Of a DNA stretch of 64,000 nt, positions 27,331 to 36,584 are shown piece by piece (the stretch's first letter is position 1; each line of letters starts with the position of its first letter). The stretch is from JBAXGW01 sp037139195. Lineage in GTDB: Bacteria; Bacteroidota; Bacteroidia; Bacteroidales; JAHJDW01. The stretch spans positions 19,986-83,985 of the forward strand of contig JBAXGW010000010.1 of the NCBI GenBank assembly GCA_037139195.1. The letters run 5' to 3'. The position numbers and the translations under genes were made by a program. Under the pieces are notes generated by a model, which saw nothing but the letters and a program-made list of their open reading frames with translations, was not told the origin of the DNA and did no database searches.

Positions 27331-30300
27331 TATGCTGATTCTAATCCCTTCCGAATGTGCAGCAAATTCTGGTGCATACATGCACTGAATACTTGTAACT
27401 CCATTCGAGAAATTTCCTGCACTATTGGCTCTTAGCGGATATTCAAATACATAAGTTCCTTTTGGCAAATAAGATATAAAGAAATTAGTTGCTACATCGC
27501 CTGTGCTTTCGTAATATCCCAAGCCGCCTTGGTATTTATAGCCCGAAAGTACATTTATTGGTTCAAAGCCCGATGCTCGCATGTCTTTCAAATGTATGTA
27601 TTCCATGTTTCTATCGGTTCTAATTTCAATTCTAACCTTAATTTTATCGCCTACTTTTATTAGCGTTTTAGCTGTAATAGGTGTAAGAACTTGCCCTTTA
27701 TCGGTATTTGTAACAATATAAAGCTTTTTGGTTATTTGCAATGGCGTTTGAGCTGGCGTAATTTTATCCAATTGCTCAAAATATTGCCAATATGCAGCTC
27801 CCCAAGCAACTCCGTCCGATTTCTTTTCTACTTTAATGGTTCCCATGTCTTTTGTAATTTCATCTTTGTTCCATGAGGTTTTAAAATAGCCTGTTCCAGC
27901 TTCTTTAACAAGTGTTTTATCGTTTGCTGGGTCAATAAGTATATTGCCAATTTTTATCGTTACTTGTCCATCGTTTGCAAGCCAGTTTCCGCCTCTAAGT
28001 AGCAAGGCGTAACAAGCGTCGGCAGTAGCTTTAGTAGTCTTCCAATTTTGTGTTTGTTTTTGTTTCAAAAGCCATATCTTCATTTCCTCTACCGATGCTT
28101 TGTCGTTGGCAACCTCATCAAATAGCTCAATAAACAAAGATTGTGTTTCAATAGGTGCCTGATACCAGTAATAACCCGAAATCATATCCAACCAATACAT
28201 TCCCATTTCTTCGTTATGGATTGCCGTTTCTTTAAAAGAGGCAATAATATCTGTGGCTATCTTTACATCACCGTTTCTAAAAGACGCCAATGCTATCAAT
28301 GCTTGCATGTACCTGCTTTGCTTTAAACAATATTTCTTGGCTTGTCCGAAATAATAATTGTAAGCTTCTTTGCTACTTGCTGGTATTGCATGATTTTTTA
28401 TAAAGAAACTACGTGCATACAAATAATGGATTGCCGTATAATCGATATGTTGTTTTTCCATTTCTTGTACCGACAAATTCTTTTTCAGCCAAATGTAATC
28501 ATCAACAATTCTTCTGTCTAAATAGTCAATTCCCTTTTTTGTCATGCGATTTATTGCAGCATCTTTCTCTAAGTTAACACCCAAATTTTTCAACCTACCA
28601 AAACCACAAATAATATGTTGTGTAATATATCTATCATCAGGCATTCCAGCAAACCAAGGCCATCCGCCATTTGATGTTTGAAGTTTATCGAGTTTTCGGA
28701 TTGCCGAAGCTAATTCATTCGACATTTTATTAATATTAAACAATAAAGCGATGTTTTTCTTTTGTTCGTTCTCGCTTTTAGCATCTAAAACCCATGGAGT
28801 TTCTTGCAACAGCACCGATTTTAGTTCTTGATTTTTTGCTAAATTAGAAAGTAATGCATCGGGCGTATAATTGCTCCAAGCATCAAAAACCTGTTTTATT
28901 TTAGGATTTGAATTAGCAAGATATGCCGCAATACCATTAGCATATAGTCGGCTAAATGTTTGTTCAGCGCATTCATAAGGATATTCCATCATATATGGCA
29001 ATGCTTGCACTGCATACCAAGCAGGGTTAGAAGTAAACTCTAAGGTCATTTTATGGTTAGTAAGCGTTGGCGAAGTAGTATTTACTAATTTCTGAAACGT
29101 AAATATCTTGCTCTGATTTCCTCTTATTGGCAATGGCAACGATTCGGCAACCAACATCCGATTGGTAATTACAGGTAAAATAAATTCTTCGCCATCGGAG
29201 AAATTACCCGATTTAGCAATTACCTTACATGTAACAGTGGATATATCTTGTGGCACCACAATTTTCCATTCAACCACCGTGCTTTTTCCTTTATCAGCGC
29301 TGAAAGTTGCAGTATTATTAGCAATTTTAAATTCATTGTTTAACAAACGCATGGTAGATGCATCGCTTAATGACAAAATGGCTTCGCCTTGCTGAGTTTC
29401 CTGCGAAAGATTAGATATTTTTGCAGAAACATGCAATGTATCACCTTCGCGAAAGAAACGAGGGAAATTTGGAAATACCATCAGCTCTTTTTGAGTAACA
29501 GCTTCGTTAAGCGCCATGCCATACTTTAAATCTTTGGTATGTGCAAAGCCCATAAATTTCCATTTAGTAAGCGATTCGGGCACTTTAAAAGCAATTATTA
29601 CCGAACCATTTTCATCGGTTGTAAGATGAGGAAAGAAAAATGCTGTTTCGTTGAAGTTTGTTCGTGGCGAAACACTCGAATTGTCTGATTTCTCCTCTTT
29701 TGCTTGAACTGGCTTATCCGCTGCTTTTTCACTCCAGCCTCTTGACACAACTTCATCTTTACTTTTTCTAATGGAGACACCTGCTAGTGTTTGATCTGTA
29801 TCCATTTTAGCATTTTCTTCCATAACAACACCATCAACAAAATAATCAGAACTAGCACTCATGGAAATCGAATGACTATCTTCACGCCATCTTACTCTTC
29901 CATAAAAACCAAACCAATTTAATGTAGGGCTCTCGTTATAAGGCATAGCAATGGTATTATGCCAATTATTAGCATATACTGCAGCACTATTGGCATACAA
30001 ACCGCTTCCAGCCCAAGATATTTGTGAATAATAGGTATTATAAATATCAAAATTCCATCTATTAGCTGCAAATTCATCTAAGGATGCGTCGTACATGGCA
30101 GCCAGCATTTCGGCAGCCACTTTATCGCCATTTTTGCCTTTTATTTTAATTTTCCATTCTTCGTCTTGCCCTGGTATTAGTTTGCTTCGGAAGGTTTCAA
30201 ACGTAATATCCAACTGTTTGTTAGTACGTGGAACATTGATTAATACATTTTCCGAGAACTCATCGTTATTTGCTATGCCATTAAAATGAACCACAAAATT

Positions 30301-33300
30301 ACCCCTATATTCTTCTTTTACGGGAATTTCAATTAGCCTTTGCTCATTATTTAGGTTAAGCCATTCCGAATGCACTGTTTTCCCATTAAATTCAATTTCG
30401 TAAAGCACTTTTAAGTTCTTTTCTTTTGTGCCAATTAGTAATTGAGCTTTTTCGCCAGGCTCGCATTTGCTTTTCAGCGCTACTTGCCAAAAAGCTGTGT
30501 TTACAGGAATGGTTTTTGCTTTTGGCGAATACACCGTAAAATAAGAAGCTGATTCAACCTTGTTGCCGTCTTTATCAGTCGATTCAATATTTAATAAATA
30601 TACTCCTGGCTCCCATTTTGCTAGTTGCGAAAGATTTAAAATAGAATCGGCTTTTGTATTATAATCTATTTTCATCATTAGCTTTTCCTTCTGCCATTGC
30701 GAACGATCATTTTCTGTATTATACACATCATTTGGAAAATTTTTATGAAACTCTTCTTCGTTCATAATAAACACATCAGGTTTTGCCCAAATACGTGATC
30801 TCAAAGGATTTGAAGGTTGCTTTAATTGATGTACGCTAATTGAGCCTTTAGAATGTTGATAAGCGCCATTTATATTTTCGCTTTTAATTCCATATTTTTG
30901 GTCGTTTTCGGCATTTACCATCTCTGGAATATCAATATCAACAAACAAACTTTGGTAACTAACATTGATATTTTTAGTTGCAGCATGAGTTTCGCCGTTA
31001 ATATCTGTAATTTCTATTTCTACTCGATAATTAAAAGTGGGCGATGATTTTTTAGCTATTGTAATATCTGGAACCGCTTTAAAATTAAAAGTGTACTTTC
31101 CATCGGCATCTGTTTTAGCAGTGCCATTGGCTATTTCTTTATCGCTTGCTCCCGAATAGCTATTATACCAATACCACCAACGAGGAAACGAAACGGTTCT
31201 TACAATATGATATTTCACACTAGCACCATCAATACTATTGCCTGCATAAGCCATAGCGCTGCCAGTTAATTCTATATCGTCGTTAATTTTGCATTCCTTT
31301 TTCAAATTGTCAATTATAACCTGAAATTTAGGTCGTTTGTATTCTTCCACATTCACTTGTGCGCTTCCCGATTCATTTGAAATAGTCATTCGTCCATTTA
31401 GCAAGCCAGTTGGAGCAATAAAAGAGCCCGAAAAGCTACCGTATTCGTTGCATGTAACATCTACATCAGCTATTTTTTGATAATTAACATCAAAGAAATT
31501 TACTTTAGTTTTAAAATTAGGCTTAATATACATGCTATCATTTTCATTGTATTCGAGCACAACGCCTTTAAAATAGATGGTTTGTCCAGGCCGATAGATT
31601 GCACGGTCGGTATAAAAATGTGTTCGCGTACGTTTGCCTTTTGCATTATCGTAGTGCTTCGACAAGTAGTAATTATTATTTGTCATAAGGCGGTCGGTAG
31701 CCGTAAAAAGCTCCATCTTAAAGTATTCATACTCTTTTGGGGCAGGAATAACAAAATATCCCTTGCTATCGGCAACAAATTTTCTGCCTTTTTCAAAGTC
31801 ATAGTTATAGGTTCTATTATTGTATTTTTCGCTGTAAAGCTGTGCAGTAACGCCCGAAATAGGTTCTCCCGATGTTCTGCTAACAACATAAAACTCATAT
31901 TCGCCCTTATCGTTTTTCTTACTGATGTAACTAATATCAGAAACCCAAATATTAGCATAACCAGCAGCATTGTTAATATAATCGAAATCGCTGATATTAG
32001 AAATCAAAACCGAATAATGACCAGCAGGTAATTCAGGCATTTTAATTTCGCAAGAATGATTTTGATAATCTTTTTCATCGGGCAAAGCATAATCAAATTG
32101 CTTGAAAACCTTCATTTTCTTTAAATCATCAATAAGCTGTTCTTCATTTTGATTCCTTGACTTTAATTTCTCTGGATCGGTTTGAATAACCCTTACAAAA
32201 ACATGGTTAAGGTTTCGATAATTAATCAACGCACGAAACGCTTTATTAGGAATATTGGCACTTTCGACATTTAAGCTGATGCTTTTAGAAAGAATTTCAG
32301 CTTTAAGATATTCTAACTTTCGTTCACTTTCCGATTTTACAAACTTATTTAAGTGGCTAACAATAATTTCTAATGCTTTTGCTTTATACCAACGAGCAGG
32401 CATATTTTTAATTGAATAACTATCGCCTTCCATTTTCCAATAATTTGCAATTTCATAAGTTGCTTCAAGCGAAAATAGCATAGATTTGAAATTATTTTCT
32501 AGCACAGCCATTGATTTTAAGTAAATGCTGTCCTTATTCTCGTCTGTTACCTTGTATTTGTAATAATTCAAACGATCAATATCCCAATCGATAATAGCAA
32601 TTGGATTATTTAAACCTTTATGTAATTTCAGCGTTTTTTGATAAATCTGGGCTATTGCAAAATCTTTATCAAGGCTATCGTTAAAAGCAAACTTCGATTG
32701 AATAAAATCGGGGTAAGCAGATAATAAATCTATTGTATTATCGAATTGAACAATCGGTTTTGGCGCAAAAGTAACATCTTTAAAAAAACGCATTGCTCTA
32801 TCAGCAAGCAAATCAAAGAGCGTTGGACGTTGTTTAATTTTTGTATTATCTTCTATTTCATTTAATATAATTTCATACTTAACGATTTCAGTATTTGATA
32901 ATTTTGAAACCTCTTCAACCGATTTTAAATAATGCCCAGCAATTACTTTATAAAACATGGTTTTATCCCAAGTTGCAATGTCTTCGCTTTTATTGTCGAC
33001 AACTTCGGTTCTATTCATTATTTGGTAATTGCTATTTAAATAGCCCGAATACATTTCGGCTGCTATAGAATGAAGCAGGGATTTTAATGGAATATCTTTA
33101 GCTTCAACTATTTCTTTCTCAATATCTTTCAATGAATTAGCAAAAAAATCTTCCTCAAGCATTTGAGCATACTTCATACTATTAATGATTGCCTTAACAA
33201 ACTGAGGGTTGTTGGTTTCAGCCTTCGCTTTTTGTTTAATTTGAATAACATATTCGTTTGCCGATTTATAAAGACCTTTGTTTGCAAGAGAATCTGCCTT

Positions 33301-33432
33301 TTTCCATAGCTGTTCATAGCTAAGAGAAGAATTTATCATAAGATTATTGTTTATTTTAGCATTTTGAAAAACAGCAGCCACTGAAAATATTGATATTGCA
33401 ATAAGAAACGGGATAAAAGCTTTAATTTTCAT
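27316..33432 (-). CDS. Alpha-2-macroglobulin family protein
   Basis: 2038 residues, a secreted or membrane-attached macroglobulin that traps attacking proteases in bacteria. The N-terminal signal/anchor is FIPFLIAISIFSVAAVFQ. A large helical region precedes the MG2 domain, marked by RAIYRPGQTIYFKGVVLEYN near residue 611. The A2M domain is near residue 1270 (FFPHLTTDENGSVIIAFKVP). The thioester motif CAEQ is at residues 1488-1491 within YPYECAEQTFSRLYA, so the covalent trap is probably intact. The thiol-ester helical domain follows (TSNGGWPWFAGMPDDRYITQ), and a receptor-like beta domain closes the protein. Bacterial relatives often sit next to the penicillin-binding protein pbpC; here the upstream neighbour is a DUF3108 gene. 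Confidence 0.93.
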   Translation of the reverse strand: MKIKAFIPFLIAISIFSVAAVFQNAKINNNLMINSSLSYEQLWKKADSLANKGLYKSANEYVIQIKQKAKAETNNPQFVKAIINSMKYAQMLEEDFFANSLKDIEKEIVEAKDIPLKSLLHSIAAEMYSGYLNSNYQIMNRTEVVDNKSEDIATWDKTMFYKVIAGHYLKSVEEVSKLSNTEIVKYEIILNEIEDNTKIKQRPTLFDLLADRAMRFFKDVTFAPKPIVQFDNTIDLLSAYPDFIQSKFAFNDSLDKDFAIAQIYQKTLKLHKGLNNPIAIIDWDIDRLNYYKYKVTDENKDSIYLKSMAVLENNFKSMLFSLEATYEIANYWKMEGDSYSIKNMPARWYKAKALEIIVSHLNKFVKSESERKLEYLKAEILSKSISLNVESANIPNKAFRALINYRNLNHVFVRVIQTDPEKLKSRNQNEEQLIDDLKKMKVFKQFDYALPDEKDYQNHSCEIKMPELPAGHYSVLISNISDFDYINNAAGYANIWVSDISYISKKNDKGEYEFYVVSRTSGEPISGVTAQLYSEKYNNRTYNYDFEKGRKFVADSKGYFVIPAPKEYEYFKMELFTATDRLMTNNNYYLSKHYDNAKGKRTRTHFYTDRAIYRPGQTIYFKGVVLEYNENDSMYIKPNFKTKVNFFDVNYQKIADVDVTCNEYGSFSGSFIAPTGLLNGRMTISNESGSAQVNVEEYKRPKFQVIIDNLKKECKINDDIELTGSAMAYAGNSIDGASVKYHIVRTVSFPRWWYWYNSYSGASDKEIANGTAKTDADGKYTFNFKAVPDITIAKKSSPTFNYRVEIEITDINGETHAATKNINVSYQSLFVDIDIPEMVNAENDQKYGIKSENINGAYQHSKGSISVHQLKQPSNPLRSRIWAKPDVFIMNEEEFHKNFPNDVYNTENDRSQWQKEKLMMKIDYNTKADSILNLSQLAKWEPGVYLLNIESTDKDGNKVESASYFTVYSPKAKTIPVNTAFWQVALKSKCEPGEKAQLLIGTKEKNLKVLYEIEFNGKTVHSEWLNLNNEQRLIEIPVKEEYRGNFVVHFNGIANNDEFSENVLINVPRTNKQLDITFETFRSKLIPGQDEEWKIKIKGKNGDKVAAEMLAAMYDASLDEFAANRWNFDIYNTYYSQISWAGSGLYANSAAVYANNWHNTIAMPYNESPTLNWFGFYGRVRWREDSHSISMSASSDYFVDGVVMEENAKMDTDQTLAGVSIRKSKDEVVSRGWSEKAADKPVQAKEEKSDNSSVSPRTNFNETAFFFPHLTTDENGSVIIAFKVPESLTKWKFMGFAHTKDLKYGMALNEAVTQKELMVFPNFPRFFREGDTLHVSAKISNLSQETQQGEAILSLSDASTMRLLNNEFKIANNTATFSADKGKSTVVEWKIVVPQDISTVTCKVIAKSGNFSDGEEFILPVITNRMLVAESLPLPIRGNQSKIFTFQKLVNTTSPTLTNHKMTLEFTSNPAWYAVQALPYMMEYPYECAEQTFSRLYANGIAAYLANSNPKIKQVFDAWSNYTPDALLSNLAKNQELKSVLLQETPWVLDAKSENEQKKNIALLFNINKMSNELASAIRKLDKLQTSNGGWPWFAGMPDDRYITQHIICGFGRLKNLGVNLEKDAAINRMTKKGIDYLDRRIVDDYIWLKKNLSVQEMEKQHIDYTAIHYLYARSFFIKNHAIPASSKEAYNYYFGQAKKYCLKQSRYMQALIALASFRNGDVKIATDIIASFKETAIHNEEMGMYWLDMISGYYWYQAPIETQSLFIELFDEVANDKASVEEMKIWLLKQKQTQNWKTTKATADACYALLLRGGNWLANDGQVTIKIGNILIDPANDKTLVKEAGTGYFKTSWNKDEITKDMGTIKVEKKSDGVAWGAAYWQYFEQLDKITPAQTPLQITKKLYIVTNTDKGQVLTPITAKTLIKVGDKIKVRIEIRTDRNMEYIHLKDMRASGFEPINVLSGYKYQGGLGYYESTGDVATNFFISYLPKGTYVFEYPLRANSAGNFSNGVTSIQCMYAPEFAAHSEGIRISIDGAR

Positions 33433-33813
33433 TGTATTTGATTTTTAAAATTCAAGTATTTATTTTCTTTTACATAAAAAATTGCCCAAAGGCTATTTAG
33501 AGTCTGTCCATAAAGTCGCCTTCATCGTTGTTCTGGCATCGAAAATCAGTCATTTACTCTAGTAAACTCCTGATTTTCAATTCTGCGAACGCCTCGAATC
33601 CGCTCTTTATGGACTAGCCTCTGACTCTGTGGACAGACACTATTTAGAGCCTGTCTATAAACACAGTGTCTTGTTCAGAAAGTTCGAGAACGAGGCGAAG
33701 GAAGTGTTGAAAACCAAGGAGTTTACAGGTGTAAATGCGATGCACTGAACGTGAGTCGAAGTGACTGTTTTCAACATAACAACAACGAAGTTATCGGACT
33801 TTCTGGACAAACA
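33433..33813. other. Gene-free interval filled by a structured repeat pair
   Basis: 381 bases between the DUF3108 and macroglobulin genes, nearly all of it two inverted related repeat units (entered separately). No coding potential. Confidence 0.7.
33493..33646 (-). repeat. Structured intergenic repeat, unit A
   Basis: Outer inverted arms TCTGTCCA/TGGACAGA and GTCCATAAAG/CTTTATGGAC enclose an inner stem GAAAATCAG/CTGATTTTC (33541-33549, 33570-33578) tipped by TTTACT/AGTAAA. It is flanked by CTATTTAGAG on both sides. Its reverse complement shares layout and words with unit B. Confidence 0.7.
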
Positions 33814-33820
33814 CTATTTA
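33640..33820 (+). repeat. Structured intergenic repeat, unit B
   Basis: Opposite orientation to unit A. Outer arms TTGTTCAGAAAGT/ACTTTCTGGACAA (33671-33683, 33798-33810; 12 of 13 match). Inner stem GTTGAAAAC/GTTTTCAAC (33706-33714, 33767-33775), with a TTTAC/GTAAA hairpin at 33722-33735. It ends in CTATTTA, which also supplies the TAG stop of the DUF3108 gene. Confidence 0.7.
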
Positions 33821-34614
33821 ATTTTTGATATAAGCGGATTCTTAAGCCCACTATAACTAATAAGTTCCATTTTAACTTTTCCAACTAAAATTGCTGATTC
33901 AGCAAAAACAGGAATTTTATTTTTATCATCGGTAACCCATAAAGTAACAGGAAAGGGTTCGCTAAATACTTTGCCTTTTAAAACCATTGGTTTAAACATA
34001 AGGCAATTAAAAGTACCTGCACCTATTTTTATAGTTTGTCGTCCTTCAAACACAAATTTAGTTGAGTAAACCGAATCATCAAAATAAAAATTAATAGGAT
34101 ACGAATCGCCCTTTTTAGCATTTGTAAAATCCATTGTTCTAGTGTAATAAAAAGCCGAAATAATATCTTGAGTATATTCGGGAATAGCAATTGGAGCTTT
34201 TTTATTAGTGGTTGCAGTTTTCTTTATTTGATTAAAAACAACATCTTGTTCAATCTTATATCCACCTTCGTTCACTCTTCTAATAAATAGCCAAGGCATA
34301 AAAGATTGTTCATCAACAACAGATTCATATCTATCTACAACCCTAAAGAAATAGCTAAAAGGACCTTTCGAAAAACCTTTTCCAACAATGCGATATGTAT
34401 TTCTATTCGCTACTTTTTGGTTTTCGGCGGTAACTTCAAGTTCGCAAATACCAGCGGTAACTTTGCCAGTAACTATAGAGTGATAATAAGCACGGTACGA
34501 AATTTTTTCGCCACGTTGAAATGCATCATTTTTAATAACTCGAAATTCTTGAGCAGAAGATTTTAGACTTATCAGTCCAAAAATAATTACTAGTGATAAT
34601 AAGTTCCTTTTCAT
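33814..34614 (-). CDS. DUF3108 protein (secreted)
   Basis: 266 residues with a signal peptide (LLSLVIIFGLISLKSSAQ). The opening FQRGEKISYRAYYHSIVTGK, then RVVDRYESVVDEQSFMPWLF, QDIISAFYYTRTMDFTNAKK and VTLWVTDDKNKIPVFAESAI are DUF3108 hallmarks. The family is a periplasmic beta-sandwich of unknown function, common in Bacteroidota and Proteobacteria. It lies upstream of the macroglobulin gene on the same strand, but about 380 bases of structured repeat separate them. The stop codon lies in the terminal CTATTTA of repeat unit B. Confidence 0.88.
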   Translation of the reverse strand: MKRNLLSLVIIFGLISLKSSAQEFRVIKNDAFQRGEKISYRAYYHSIVTGKVTAGICELEVTAENQKVANRNTYRIVGKGFSKGPFSYFFRVVDRYESVVDEQSFMPWLFIRRVNEGGYKIEQDVVFNQIKKTATTNKKAPIAIPEYTQDIISAFYYTRTMDFTNAKKGDSYPINFYFDDSVYSTKFVFEGRQTIKIGAGTFNCLMFKPMVLKGKVFSEPFPVTLWVTDDKNKIPVFAESAILVGKVKMELISYSGLKNPLISKIK

Positions 34615-34797
34615 AGCAAATAATTTTGTTTAAAGATAAACAAAAAGCATTCCAAAAACCTTAAATGTAATTATCAAATTTAACTATAATGAAATGAATG
34701 CTTTAAATAGTTTGAAATCAATTAATTTTCAGCACCTTAAAAAATTGATAAATAACATTATTTTGCAAAATGCAAATTAGCAATCAAAAAACTTACA

Positions 34798-34828
34798 TAT
34801 ATAGATAAATAGATGTCATATCTATATA
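34798..34828. repeat. Perfect 10-bp inverted repeat, possible regulator site
   Basis: TATATAGATA and TATCTATATA are separated by 11 bases, about 50 bases upstream of the promoter -33 box. The right half (TATCTATATA) occurs again upstream of the neighbouring paralog, near 36485. Confidence 0.4.
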
Positions 34829-34876
34829 AGCTAAATTTGACTATCTAAATAGTTTAGTTTAATTTTTCTTTAACAC

Positions 34877-34907
34877 TTGTTAACATATCGTTAATTTTGT
34901 ATATTTG
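34877..34907 (+). promoter_or_regulatory. Promoter of the first T9SS redoxin-like gene
   Basis: TTG (34877-34879), 20 bases, then TATATTTG (34900-34907), matching the Bacteroidota pattern. The ATG follows at 34956. Confidence 0.7.
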
Positions 34908-34955
34908 TTACCTAAATCATTTTAGGGTATTTATTAACTAAATCTTTATGTATCT

Positions 34956-36356
34956 ATGAAAAAACTAGTACTTTTATTATTTGCATTGACGAGTATGAAT
35001 GTATTTGCTCAATTAACTAATGGGAGCATTGCTCCAAATTGGACGTTAACTGATTTAAATGGAAATGTTCATACACTTTATGATTATCTTGATCAAGGGA
35101 AATCAGTAGTTATTGATATTTCTGCAACATGGTGTGGACCTTGTTGGAATTATCATGGAACACATGCCCTTAAAACAATTTATGATTCTTACGGTCCTGC
35201 TGGAACAAACGACATGATGGTATTTTTTGTTGAAGGAGATGCTGCAACAACTTTAGCTGATTTACAAGGCACAACATCCGCATCACAAGGAGATTGGGTT
35301 ACAGGCACGCCATATCCAATTTTCAATCCAACAGGTACAGAATGCTCTACGTTTAATGATAATTATGGTATAGCATATTTCCCTACTGTATATTTAATAT
35401 GCCCAGATAGAATTATTACAGAAGTTGGATCTGTAGCTGCCACAACAATTAGAGCTGCCGCAACAGGATGTCCTGCTTTATCTACAACCACAAATGATGC
35501 AAAAATATTAAGTATCACAAAACCAACTGGCCAATATTGCACTACTAGTGTATTACCTCAGATAAAAATTCAGAATTATGGTTCAGCTCCTTTAACATCT
35601 GTTACTGCAACCATGACATTAAATGGAGTTGCTCAAACACCTTATAACTGGACTGGAAATGTTGCTCAATATCAAGGAGCTACTATTAGCATGCCTGTTA
35701 TGTCAAGTTTAGCTGATGGTAATTACAATTATTCAATTGCTTTATCTAATCCAAATGGAGCTACAGATGATAACGCTGCAAACAACTCGCTTACTAAATC
35801 TTTTGGTATTAATTCTAATGGGGCAAATGTATCTATTGATGTTTTATCAGATACATATCCTGGTGAAATTAGCTGGGTTTTATCACAAAACACAACAGAA
35901 CTAGCTACAAGCAGCCTTTATACTGCTGCATCAGCTCATACAATTGAAAGTGTATGTTTAACTCCTGGACAATGCTACACGATTGTTGTTAATGATGCTT
36001 ATGGCGATGGTTTCCCAGGTGGAAATATTACAATAAAATTGGGTTCAACAGTTATTACTACTATTTTAGGTAATTCTCTTACTGACACTAAATCTGTTGA
36101 CTTCTGTGTTAATGGAGTAGGAATGGAAGACAATGCATTGAATCAAATAAATGTTTATCCAAACCCAACTAATGGCATACTTACAATATCAAATGTCAAT
36201 AATGCAAAAATCAAAGTAATGAATGCATTAGGTCAGATTGTAATTACAGAAAATGGCGCTAGTGTAGACATGTCAAATCTTCAAAACGGAACATATTTTG
36301 TTCAAATAATTGAAAATGAAAATGTTATTACTAAAAAAGTAATTCTAAACAAATAG
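34956..36356 (+). CDS. T9SS-exported thioredoxin-like protein
   Basis: 466 residues. Signal peptide (LVLLLFALTSMNVFAQ), then a TlpA/thioredoxin-type domain, residues 20-170, with the active-site motif WCGPC (VVIDISATWCGPCWNYHGTH). Next is a beta-sandwich of the CARDB/adhesion sort (residues 180-290), then a calcium-binding-like segment VVNDAYGDGFPGG. The C-terminus is a T9SS type A sorting domain (INVYPNPTNGILTISNVNNA, ending VILNK). The protein is therefore sent through the type IX pore to the surface or medium, where the redoxin could rearrange disulfides. The last 51 residues are nearly identical to those of the next gene. Confidence 0.85.
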   Translation: MKKLVLLLFALTSMNVFAQLTNGSIAPNWTLTDLNGNVHTLYDYLDQGKSVVIDISATWCGPCWNYHGTHALKTIYDSYGPAGTNDMMVFFVEGDAATTLADLQGTTSASQGDWVTGTPYPIFNPTGTECSTFNDNYGIAYFPTVYLICPDRIITEVGSVAATTIRAAATGCPALSTTTNDAKILSITKPTGQYCTTSVLPQIKIQNYGSAPLTSVTATMTLNGVAQTPYNWTGNVAQYQGATISMPVMSSLADGNYNYSIALSNPNGATDDNAANNSLTKSFGINSNGANVSIDVLSDTYPGEISWVLSQNTTELATSSLYTAASAHTIESVCLTPGQCYTIVVNDAYGDGFPGGNITIKLGSTVITTILGNSLTDTKSVDFCVNGVGMEDNALNQINVYPNPTNGILTISNVNNAKIKVMNALGQIVITENGASVDMSNLQNGTYFVQIIENENVITKKVILNK

Positions 36357-36384
36357 TTTTTAAAACAATATATTTCTTTTAATT

Positions 36385-36413
36385 AAAAGCAGGCTAATAA
36401 GCCTGCTTTTTTT
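36385..36413 (+). terminator. Rho-independent terminator
   Basis: Stem GCAGGCT/AGCCTGC, extended by AAAA/TTTT, loop AATA, ending in seven T. It lies 29 bases after the stop codon. The same stem recurs after the next gene. Confidence 0.9.
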
Positions 36414-36584
36414 ATTATAATAACTTGTAGTTAATAACATTTTTGAACTAAAAATATAAACATCTTTTAAAATACGCTTTAAACTCTATCTATATACAGA
36501 CATCACCGTATTTTTTTTTAATTCAAATTGAATTTACTTTACCACTAAATAATTCAATTAAATATAAAAACTAAATACTAATTT

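Larger units (their letters stand above)
34615..34955. other. Intergenic region upstream of the first T9SS redoxin-like gene
   Basis: 341 bases between divergent genes. It contains a perfect inverted repeat at 34798-34828 and the promoter at 34877-34907. Otherwise very AT-rich, with nothing further seen. Confidence 0.65.
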
